Source: an uncultured Lachnospiraceae bacterium (GTDB lineage: Bacteria > Bacillota > Clostridia > Lachnospirales > Lachnospiraceae). Taken from it: a stretch of DNA of 14,545 bases. The notes under the pieces are model-generated. The model had not been told where the DNA came from. It saw nothing but the letters and a program-made list of their open reading frames with translations, and did no database searches. Shown one piece after another: positions 1 through 8,300 of the stretch; the first letter of the stretch is position 1; each line of letters begins with the position of its first letter. The translations under genes and the position numbers were made by a program. The DNA is taken from NCBI GenBank assembly GCA_946413945.1, contig CAMKMR010000014.1, positions 1 to 14,545 of the forward strand. Reading direction: 5' to 3'.

Positions 1-1648
1 GCGGATTTACCATTACTTCAGGGGCAAAATATGAGTATTCATCCTCTGTAAGTAACTCTATTTTTTTCTCTGGATATACAAGAAGATATTCGTCAATAAG
101 ATCCATGATATAAGTCCAATGATCGCACCAGTAGCCTTCGCCAAATGCCCCTTCTGTTCCACCGTTTGAAAAATCAATAAGTGAAGTAAATACATCCTCT
201 GCTTCATCAGGGAGCATCTTCTCAAGCTTCATAAAAAGAGCACCTGGTGTAAACGGCTTCTCAAGATATTTAAGTATCTCTTCTTTTTCTTCTTTCTCTA
301 TATCCATAACTATCGCAGAAGCCTTGTCCTTATCTATAGTAAAGGTCTGCTTCTGTATCAGCAATGGATTATAGCCGTCTGGCTGCAGAAGCGAAATAAA
401 AGTTTTTACATTTTCTTTTCCGATAAATGGCGAGAAGAAGGTATCCACCCTTCTATTCTGGGCAACATCGCGGAAGTTGCCATTTCCCTGAGAATAATAT
501 TCCGGAAGAACTGAGAAGAAATTATAATCTCTTTCAAGATCTCCATGCTTTCTTGAATAAAGATAAAAAACCTTATTATGTCCAAGCCTTACCGGGAAAC
601 CTCCACGAAGTCCATTGTCCATATAGCAGTTCTTTGCATAAGCATCAAAGAGCTGATTTCCTGTCTGGCAGGAAATTGCTGCAGTAACTTCATCAACTAT
701 AGCTTCGGCTCTAAGTTCTTTATTCTTAAAATATGTATTGTCCTTTGCTTCCTTGAGAAAATCAATGAAATCCTTTGAATCTGCAGTATTACCATAGATT
801 TCATTAATAACCATTTCTTCCCCTGCTTCTAACTCTTTTTCCACTAAAAAGAATGCTGCAGGAAGTACATTAGAATGATTTTCTTTTATCTTCCTAAAAT
901 CTTCAATACTATTATTAAAAAATGATACCGCTTTTATAAAAGCCTTATCATGATCAAACACCTTCTTTGGGTCCACTACCATTTGAAGTCTGTTACCCTC
1001 AGCGTCAAAAGCCGCCGCAAATGTAGCCCCCTCAAGTTCGTTAACTTCTGCAGTATCATTCATTGAAGCCCTGACCTTATATATCGCAGCATTATCATAA
1101 GGCATTTCAGACTGCATCCATGCTTTTGCTGTCTCTGTCATATTCTTCATGCTGTCGATTGAAACGCCGTATGGAATAATGCTTGGGAGTCCGTCTAATA
1201 CTGAGAGTTTCCTCTTCTTATCACCTGTATTTTTAATTGTCACTTTTCTTACAAGGGCACCAATCTTTTCTTCTGGAAGTACATAATATGCCGCTTCTAT
1301 AAATAGCCCTCTATTTTTGTCATCTTCACAAACAGCCATATGGTTTCTTCCAACTACCATGTCACATGATGAGTCCTGTCCAAATGCCTCGTAATTCTCG
1401 TCTTCTGTCTTAATGAAGGTTCTGAAAGCTCTTGTTACTACAGCGCCGTATGCCTTTTCAGCAGGATAGAATTCCGCTATACTGTGATCCTTATCCTGTA
1501 CGCCAAAGCTTACTACGCCCTGACCTCTATTGACATAGTAGCACCATACCGGCACCCCCTTCTCTCCAGCGATACCAGGAAGAAAGCTGCTGAAACAAGA
1601 CTTCTTCATATAATCTTTCTCTACATACTCATCAATTCGATTTCTCAT
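1..1648 (-). CDS. Inverting beta-glucan phosphorylase (GH94/GH149/GH161 type), C-terminus cut by window edge
   Basis: The first 549 residues are open with no stop; the rest lies beyond the left edge. The ATG at 1648-1646 is preceded by a modest ribosome site (AAGGCAAGGG). The N-terminal part (about 1-280) reads as the beta-sandwich of the cellobiose-phosphorylase superfamily. A conserved block GNGNFRDVAQNRR sits at residues 388-400, and a second, YWCDHWTYIMDLIDEYL, lies near residue 520. I associate both with oligoglucan phosphorylases rather than classical cellobiose phosphorylase, which has a DWNDGM motif. Such enzymes release glucose 1-phosphate from the non-reducing end of beta-glucan oligosaccharides. 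No signal peptide is seen, so it should be cytoplasmic. It lies 22 nt after the GH3 gene, probably in one operon. The linkage (beta-1,3 or beta-1,2) is not settled by this fragment; the GH16 neighbour favours beta-1,3. Confidence 0.8.
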   Translation of the reverse strand, partial: MRNRIDEYVEKDYMKKSCFSSFLPGIAGEKGVPVWCYYVNRGQGVVSFGVQDKDHSIAEFYPAEKAYGAVVTRAFRTFIKTEDENYEAFGQDSSCDMVVGRNHMAVCEDDKNRGLFIEAAYYVLPEEKIGALVRKVTIKNTGDKKRKLSVLDGLPSIIPYGVSIDSMKNMTETAKAWMQSEMPYDNAAIYKVRASMNDTAEVNELEGATFAAAFDAEGNRLQMVVDPKKVFDHDKAFIKAVSFFNNSIEDFRKIKENHSNVLPAAFFLVEKELEAGEEMVINEIYGNTADSKDFIDFLKEAKDNTYFKNKELRAEAIVDEVTAAISCQTGNQLFDAYAKNCYMDNGLRGGFPVRLGHNKVFYLYSRKHGDLERDYNFFSVLPEYYSQGNGNFRDVAQNRRVDTFFSPFIGKENVKTFISLLQPDGYNPLLIQKQTFTIDKDKASAIVMDIEKEEKEEILKYLEKPFTPGALFMKLEKMLPDEAEDVFTSLIDFSNGGTEGAFGEGYWCDHWTYIMDLIDEYLLVYPEKKIELLTEDEYSYFAPEVMVNP

Positions 1649-1670
1649 TATACCCTTGCCTTTCGTCTGC

Positions 1671-4148
1671 TTATCTTAGTTTTAAAATATACTCAAGTAC
1701 TCTCCTTACACATGGTTCAAGATCCTTTCTTGAAAGCCTTCCATTTGCCATAGCTTTCATGACTCTATCTGGGAAACCGCAAGCCATCTTTACATCTGAT
1801 CCTGCAAGTATTTCCTCATAGTGTTCACTTCTTGTCCACCAGTCAGTAGTAACTATTCCCTTATATCCCCATTCGTTTCTAAGGACATCTGTAAGGAGTT
1901 CCTTATTTTTTGATACATAGATTCCATTTAAAATATTGTAAGAAGACATAACTGACCAAGGTTCTACTTCTTTTACGATTATTTCAAAAGCTCTTAAGTA
2001 AATTTCTCTTAAAGCTTTTTCTGATACCCTTGAATCAGAATATTTTCTATTAGTTTCTTTATTATTTGCCGCAAAATGCTTTACCGAGCATGAAACTCCA
2101 TTACTCTGAACTCCTCTTACAATTCCAGATGCCATCTTTCCTGTAAGAAGCGGATCTTCTGAATAATACTCAAAGTTACGTCCACACATAGGATTTCTGT
2201 GAATATTAACAGCCGGAGTGAGCCACATACCAAGGTTATTTTCCAGCAGTTCCTCACCGCCTATACGTCCGATAAGTTCTGTAACCTCCGGATCAAAGCT
2301 TGAAGCAAGAAGAGTTGAACATGGCATAGCTGTCGTACTTACGCCACAACAAGGATTTATCCTTACACCTGCTGGTCCATCTGCTGTCATGCATGAAGGC
2401 ACTCCCTTTCTAGGAAGATTTCCTATTCCAAATGTATCTGCCACGCCTCTGTTTGGCTGACCGCCAAGAAGTACTGCCATCTCATAATCTGAAAGCTGGG
2501 CCATAAAGTCTTCTAAACTTGCCTTTCCTTCAGCCACATCTATCAGTTCTATTACGTTATTCATCTGATTATCCCAGCCATGATATTCCTCATAGCCAGT
2601 TTCTCTTGGCATATAAGCTTCATTTTCAAAGCCTATAACTTCACTAAGGAAAGAATTATCTCTTCCGTTTTCTTTCTTTTCATTTGCCAGAGCATCTTCT
2701 TCAACCTCAGTCTCTATATAGCTTCCATCAGCCTGTAATCTTTTAAGCTTAACTATAGGAGACAGATGTCTTTCTAACTGTTCAAGGATAAGATCATCTT
2801 CTAATTCCACTGTCCAGTCCTCTACCTTAGTTAATTCTCTGGCATTCTTTCCGATATAAAAACTGTAAACGCCTGACTCAAGTATCCATGCACTCTTTTG
2901 TACAAGTCCCTGGTCGTCATAAGAAGCAAGAGTCTTCTTATCCACCCTGATATCAACTATCTCTGATTCTCCTGCCTCAAGAAGTCTGGTCTTCTTAAAA
3001 CCGGCAAGGACTACGCTCGGCTTCTCTAATCTATTCTTAGGCGCAGCAGCAAATATCATTACTACTTCTCTTCCTGCATAACTGCCAACATTAGTTACCT
3101 TTATCCTTAAAACTATATCGTCAAAGTTCTTAAGGCATCCTTCTGCTTTAGTTTCAAATTCTGTATAAGAAAGGCCATATCCAAATGGATATACAACCTG
3201 TTCTTTTGCACCAGGGATTGTCTCAAAGTATCTGTATCCGACAAAAATATCCTCTGTATATTCAACATAGTCATGACTTTCAAAGAAATTATCTGTTGAT
3301 GGATAAGATGAAAGTTCCCTGGCATAAGTATCTGTAAGCCTTCCAGATGGATTTACACAACCGGTAAGTATATCTGCCGCTGCACTTCCGCCCTCCATTC
3401 CTGCCTGAAAAATAACAAGAGCCGCCTTAATATCTTCATCTTCACTGATCCATTTTGTATCAATTACTCCTCCGATATTTAAAAGGATTATCACTTTTTT
3501 AAAGTTCTTCTTGATCTTTTCTAAGAGGCATTTTTCTTCTTTAGTAAGATAAAAATCCCTGTCTGGGAATTTTTCTTTTGCAACAGCAAGAAGATTCATA
3601 TCCCAGTATCCTTTTTCTCTGTTTGGATCGTCAGGCAGTACAGGTAAATTAAGTTCCATAGGAGCTTCAACTTCTGATCTGTCCCAGTTCTCACCTGAGA
3701 AACGACTGATAGTATAGATAGCTGTATCACTAAATGCTGATGCCCTCTTTAAAAGATGATCCGGCAGATCTATCTCACTTAAAAGCCCGGGAAATTCCCC
3801 TTTTTTGTAGCATTCTTCTACATAATTTCTATAATGAGTGCAAACCGGCTCAAAGATATCGATATTTTCTTTGGCCTTTAATCCGTCATAAATGTTTCTT
3901 ACATAATCGCAGTTTACTTCACCGCTTCCGCCTCCACCTTTTACATAGTCGAAGCTACCCTTTCCTATAAGGACTACCTTTTTATAGCCCTTAAGCGGCA
4001 ATGTTTTTTCCTCATTCTTAAGCAGTACCATGCCCTGACTGGCTGCGTACTTGGAACTTTCAATATGTTCCTTTGAAGCAGTCACACGACTTTTATCCGC
4101 TTTAAGTCCAATGCATGGATTATATAAAAATCTTGTCCATTTCTTCAT
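1671..4148 (-). CDS. Beta-glucosidase, GH3 family, with circularly permuted domains
   Basis: This 825-residue glycosidase has the GH3 domains in swapped order. The alpha/beta sandwich comes first (about 30-330, with LLKNEEKTLPL and GGGGSGEVN at 71-79). An Fn3-like domain follows (about 340-445). The TIM barrel is last (about 545-825). Asp769 in VTTDWW fits the GH3 nucleophile, KHFAANN at 690-696 is the substrate-site motif, and Glu153 in SGENWDR is a candidate acid/base. The same swap and near-equal length are known for the Butyrivibrio fibrisolvens and Ruminococcus albus enzymes. There is no signal peptide, so it should act in the cytoplasm on imported gluco-oligosaccharides. AAAGGAG lies 11 nt before the ATG. 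It is probably first gene of an operon with the phosphorylase and is divergent from the araC gene. Exact linkage preference cannot be read from sequence. Confidence 0.92.
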   Translation of the reverse strand: MKKWTRFLYNPCIGLKADKSRVTASKEHIESSKYAASQGMVLLKNEEKTLPLKGYKKVVLIGKGSFDYVKGGGGSGEVNCDYVRNIYDGLKAKENIDIFEPVCTHYRNYVEECYKKGEFPGLLSEIDLPDHLLKRASAFSDTAIYTISRFSGENWDRSEVEAPMELNLPVLPDDPNREKGYWDMNLLAVAKEKFPDRDFYLTKEEKCLLEKIKKNFKKVIILLNIGGVIDTKWISEDEDIKAALVIFQAGMEGGSAAADILTGCVNPSGRLTDTYARELSSYPSTDNFFESHDYVEYTEDIFVGYRYFETIPGAKEQVVYPFGYGLSYTEFETKAEGCLKNFDDIVLRIKVTNVGSYAGREVVMIFAAAPKNRLEKPSVVLAGFKKTRLLEAGESEIVDIRVDKKTLASYDDQGLVQKSAWILESGVYSFYIGKNARELTKVEDWTVELEDDLILEQLERHLSPIVKLKRLQADGSYIETEVEEDALANEKKENGRDNSFLSEVIGFENEAYMPRETGYEEYHGWDNQMNNVIELIDVAEGKASLEDFMAQLSDYEMAVLLGGQPNRGVADTFGIGNLPRKGVPSCMTADGPAGVRINPCCGVSTTAMPCSTLLASSFDPEVTELIGRIGGEELLENNLGMWLTPAVNIHRNPMCGRNFEYYSEDPLLTGKMASGIVRGVQSNGVSCSVKHFAANNKETNRKYSDSRVSEKALREIYLRAFEIIVKEVEPWSVMSSYNILNGIYVSKNKELLTDVLRNEWGYKGIVTTDWWTRSEHYEEILAGSDVKMACGFPDRVMKAMANGRLSRKDLEPCVRRVLEYILKLR

Positions 4149-4237
4149 AATCGTTAATCTCCTTTGGGGTAAAATTTATATACTTCCATACTCATTTTAC
4201 ATTTGTCTTAATCTTAAAGATAGTCTGTATACATTGA

Positions 4238-4249
4238 TAGGTTCATAAT
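4238..4249 (-). promoter_or_regulatory. 12-bp element ATTATGAACCTA upstream of the GH3 gene
   Basis: Read on the minus strand, ATTATGAACCTA lies 89 nt before the GH3 start codon. The identical 12-mer lies upstream of the GH16 gene at 8938-8949, also on the coding strand. It could be a shared regulator site, or contain a -10-like hexamer (TATGAA). I found no convincing -35 partner, so its role is inferred only from its recurrence before two functionally linked genes. Confidence 0.4.
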
Positions 4250-4350
4250 TTTATTTTAGGGTGATATTTTTTCTTTTCTGAATCGCTAACTTGTATATTT
4301 TTTTCTAAATAGATAAAATGACATAAGGATTATATTTTTAGCTTTAAATA

Positions 4351-4465
4351 TTCAGTACTAATAATGCTTAGTGTTAATTATCCAGTACTAATAATGCTTA
4401 GTGTTAATTGTTCAGTACTAATAATGCTTAGTGTTAATTGTTCAGTATTAATGTTTAGTCTTAGA
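4351..4465. repeat. Tandem 30-bp repeats with AGTRYTAAT half-sites; likely AraC-type operator array
   Basis: Three nearly identical 30-bp units lie head to tail at 4351-4380, 4381-4410 and 4411-4440, followed by a degenerate copy to about 4465. Each unit holds two direct half-sites, AGTACTAAT and AGTGTTAAT. Half-sites begin at 4354, 4370, 4384, 4400, 4414, 4430 and 4444, so spacing alternates 16 and 14 nt; a weak eighth (AGTCTTAGA) starts at 4457. AraC-family proteins typically bind pairs of direct half-sites, so this looks like a multi-copy operator. It ends about 8 nt before the ribosome site of the araC gene and lies about 200 nt upstream of the GH3 gene, which would allow autoregulation and control of both directions. 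Which protein binds is inferred. Confidence 0.75.
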
Positions 4466-4487
4466 TATTCTTAGGAAGGAGGCCGCC

Positions 4488-5246
4488 ATGCAGGATTTTT
4501 CCAACTGGTACCTCTCTGAAGCCGGAAGTTCAGATGAGGAAATTTTACATAGAGAACCTACTGAAGAATTAGAATTTTACAATAATGTTGTAAGTGGAAA
4601 TATAGATGCCGTAAGAAAGAATTGCGAAAACCAGCGTTTTTCAAGTGATTCGGGCGTTGGCAGATTATCTAAAAACCCGGTCACAAATATAAAATATCAT
4701 TTCGTAGTAACCGCTGCTCTTATAACCCGTTACTGTATCCAATATGGTATGGAAAGCGAAAAAGCGTTCAGACTCAGTGATTTTTATATTACAAAATTAG
4801 ATGATCTAAGTAACTCAGAAGATGTGATCTCTCTTCATGATCAGATGGTCATGGATTTTACAGGCCGCATGAGACTTCTTAAATACAGCAGTTTCAATTC
4901 AAAGCCTGTTAATGAATGTCTGAATTATATCTATTCTCATATCAGAGAAAGACTTACTGTAGACGTTATCGCAGAAAAGATCGGCGTATCAGCCAGTTAT
5001 CTTTCCAGAGTTTTTAAGAAAGAGACCGGTAGTTCCGTCAGTGACTATATCAGGGAGCAAAAGATAGACGCTGCGATAAACCTTCTTAAATTCAGCGATT
5101 ATCAGATAGTTGATATTTCTGAAAGATTCAGTTTTTCGTCTCAGAGTCATTTTACTCAGGCCTTTAAAAATGTTACCGGCCTTACACCTTATGAATATAG
5201 AAAACTCCATGGACGCTCAGAATGGAATGTATATGACAAAAAATAA
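4488..5246 (+). CDS. AraC-family transcriptional regulator
   Basis: This 252-residue protein ends in a typical AraC/XylS double helix-turn-helix (about 143-241). The first HTH is LTVDVIAEKIGVSASYLSRVF. The second contains IVDISERFSFSSQSHFTQAF and the signature GLTPYEYRK. The N-terminal 140 residues do not look like an AraC cupin. They carry a helical segment around NPVTNIKYHFVVTAALITRYC (62-82), which resembles the sensor part of AraC proteins classed with the YSIRK-type regulators; that comparison is from memory. The ATG has a very strong ribosome site (AGGAAGGAGG). Its position between the GH3 and GH16 genes, with a repeat array just upstream, makes it the likely regulator of the glucan genes. 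The inducer is unknown. The stop codon lies within a terminator hairpin. Confidence 0.93.
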   Translation: MQDFSNWYLSEAGSSDEEILHREPTEELEFYNNVVSGNIDAVRKNCENQRFSSDSGVGRLSKNPVTNIKYHFVVTAALITRYCIQYGMESEKAFRLSDFYITKLDDLSNSEDVISLHDQMVMDFTGRMRLLKYSSFNSKPVNECLNYIYSHIRERLTVDVIAEKIGVSASYLSRVFKKETGSSVSDYIREQKIDAAINLLKFSDYQIVDISERFSFSSQSHFTQAFKNVTGLTPYEYRKLHGRSEWNVYDKK

Positions 5247-5275
5247 GCACAGTCGTCGGGGGGCGATTGTGCTTA
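5244..5275 (-). terminator. Hairpin terminator for the GH16 gene, overlapping the araC stop codon
   Basis: TAAGCACAGTCG at 5244-5255 pairs with CGATTGTGCTTA at 5264-5275: a 12-bp stem with one G-U pair and an 8-nt loop. Read on the minus strand it is followed by TTTTTT, complementary to the AAAAAA of the last araC codons, so it is a good intrinsic terminator for the GH16 transcript. On the plus strand there is no T-run after the stem, so stopping of araC transcription would be weaker. Confidence 0.8.
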
Positions 5276-5333
5276 TAAAGGGGAATGTTAAATTATAATA
5301 CAGCTGCAAATTGACAGCTATAAGAGTGAGCTT

Positions 5334-8300
5334 TTACTCTTCTTCCACGAGTGAGATATCAGAAATTGTAATATCTGCTGTAAGTGGTGTTGTATCAAGA
5401 GTCTTTCCCATTGATATATAAATCTGTGCAGTAGGATCATCTTTTGACATTGTAAATGTATATGTCAGTTCATTATCCTCTCCTACTGAAAGTACTGGTT
5501 CTCCGCCGGCATACCAGCTTGAATAATCCGCACTCATAATACCGATCTTTACATTTCTATCAACTGAAGTACTCATCTTTAATTTCATAGTATACGTTTT
5601 TCCCTTTGTAAGAGAAATGCCTTCTTTTTTAAGCTGTATACTATAATCTTTATCTCCTGTATTTTCAATATGATATGTAACCTTAGCATCAGCTGTAGCA
5701 GTTGTTGCCTGGCCCTGCTCTGTGATAACATTAGTCCAGCCAGTAAGTCCATCGCTGAAATCAGCATTTGATATCATATTAGTTCCTGGACTTACAACTT
5801 CTGTATTCTTTTTTTCTTCATTATTACCGTTTTCATTATTGCCAGTCTTTGTCTCTACCGGATCAGCCTCAAGTTCAGGTGTTTCCATATCTTCAGGCTT
5901 ATCGATTTCAACAAGAGAAACATCATCGATACAAACTCTATGCTGGATATTTATTTCGTTATCTCCAACCTTACCAAGACAAAAACTTACAAATGCTCCT
6001 TTATCTGTATTATTTGCCATGCAGAATACCTTTTCAAATGTCTGATATTCTGATGTAAGGTCAACTATATTTTCTCCTGAGTATGCAGCCCAGCCATGAG
6101 CTTCATCACCCTGAAGGATAGCTCTCATCTGGCGAGGGAGCGAAGATTTAACCTTAAAGCTGAACTTATACCACTTTCCTTTTTCAAGATTAACACCTGT
6201 CTGCTTTAACTGTATCCTCCAGTCATCGCCGCCTGTACCATTGATAGTAAAGTCAGCTGCATTATCCTCTGAAAGACTGTCTATAACAAATGTTGCATCT
6301 GCATTAGAATCAATATAAGCTTCCCAGCCTGAAGAACCGGCATTAAATGAACCGTTCTTTATCATTGCCGCTTCTGTAACTGACACATTATCAAGATATA
6401 CCTTTACAGAAGAAGTATTCTTAATGCTGATATCTTTATTGGCTGCGTTCTCAGATACATTTACAATAAATTCATAAGTCTTATTTTCTGTTGTTAAGTC
6501 AAGCTGATATCTTTCACCTGCAAGAACAACTTCAATACCTGCACCTTCTTCTTTTGCCTCTGCATCAAAGCTGAGTCTATATGTCTGACCCGAACTGATG
6601 CCGAGCTCTGATTCCTTAACAGTTACATTTTCAGCAAGTTCAAGTCTATGGATAGTACCATCATTTCCTTCTGTTGTAACCTTTACTAATGCCTTATCTG
6701 CATCAGAGAATTCCCAGTAACCAAGCCTCTTCTCTCCCTGATCAAAACCACCATTGTAAACGTAGTTGCCTGTTGAAAGAACAGTCTTCTTATTTAGTTC
6801 TTCCTCATCAGGCTCAGCTATCTTTTCTAATCTGATATTGCTTAAGCTGAATGCCGCTACAGATCCAGCCTTACCAATCTCATACTCGAATCTCGCATTA
6901 GGATCTGTATCCTGTGTCATCTTAAATTCATAACTATAACTATTATTTTCTTTAGTAAGAGCTACTGTCTTTGCTGGCATATATTCTGCCCAGCCTCTGT
7001 CAGGTGCCTTAACAGCAACCTTGATATTTCTATCTTCAACCGCCTTACCGTCAAATGTAACCCTGTAGCTTGCGCCCTTTTCAAGTGGGATTCCCGCCTG
7101 AACTAACTGGATACTGTAATCTACATTTCCATCCTTAACAGGACTGATGTTGATCTTTTTATTCTTTATCTCAGCAGTTGCTTCTCCACCTTCCTGAGTC
7201 ATAAACTTCCAGTCCTTTTCATCTGTAAGATCCTCAACAACTGCGAAGTCTCCATTATTTAAATAATTACCTGTCTCGTCTGGCTCACGAAGGGCTCCAG
7301 ATGTTTTTTCAGGTTTCTTTACATCTTCATCATAGCTATCTTTCTGATAAACTTTTACATAATCTATATCGAATTCAGCGCCATCAACTACAACGCCTTC
7401 TCCAACTTCTCCTGCCCAGTCATTACCAACTGCAAGATTAAGGATCACATAGAAATTCTGATCAAATGGTGCCGGATATGAAGCAGTTCCAGCTCCTTCT
7501 GTTGATGTGAACCAGTCACTTTCCTCATGGTATTTAACTCCGTCAACATACCATGTGATCTTGCCAGGTTCCCATTCAACTGCAAACTTATGATAGCATT
7601 CTGAAAATGATTCCTGCTCTGTTACTTTAGAACCCTGGCTCTGCATATGTGGATTTCCATAATGAATAGTGCCAAGAACAGTATCCGTATCCTGTCCCTT
7701 TATCTCCATTGCATCGATCTCGCCACATCTTGGCCACTGACCATAAAGGTTCTCATTTGTAGGCATTAACCAGAAAGCTGGAAGGAATCCCTGTCCTTCG
7801 GGAACCTTTGCTGAAACTTCAATGAGTCCATACTTAAAATCAACCTTACCCTGAGTATTAACTCGGCCAGATGTGATCCTGCCGCTTGCATCTTCATGAG
7901 CCTGAAGGACAAGCTTGCCATCTCTTATAAAAATATTATCTTCACTGTCAACATATTCCTGGTCTTCTCCGTTAACCCATGCTTTTTCATGAAGTTCAAC
8001 GTTCCAATATGTTCTATCAAGTAAGGCAGAATCGAAGTTGTCTTCCCACTTCAGATTATAGCCCTCATATGAGAGCTCCGTTTTTTGATCCGCTGTGTTA
8101 TCTGCATTACTTGACTTAACATTTTTATATGAAACAACCACTTCGAGTGTGATCGTCTCATCACCAACTTTAATTTCAGCACTTGCTTTAACTTCTGAAA
8201 CATCATCAGGTTCTGCTGCACGAACTGGTCTTGTTGCTGAAAGCGCCATAGCCCCGGCAAGTCCACCGGCAAGCAGAATAGATAAGATCCTCTTATCTTT

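Noticed and set aside
427..778. Small plus-strand open frames antisense to the phosphorylase
   Set aside because: The minus strand here encodes conserved phosphorylase motifs, so these are shadows.
4351..4465. CRISPR array
   Set aside because: The 30-bp units are contiguous, with no unique spacers between them, and no cas gene is nearby.
4351..4465. Replication-origin iterons
   Set aside because: No replication initiator gene, DnaA box cluster or plasmid gene is present; the position before an araC gene fits an operator better.
5722..6045. Plus-strand open frames antisense to the GH16 gene
   Set aside because: They lack ribosome sites and recognisable protein features, and they mirror the CBM coding sequence.
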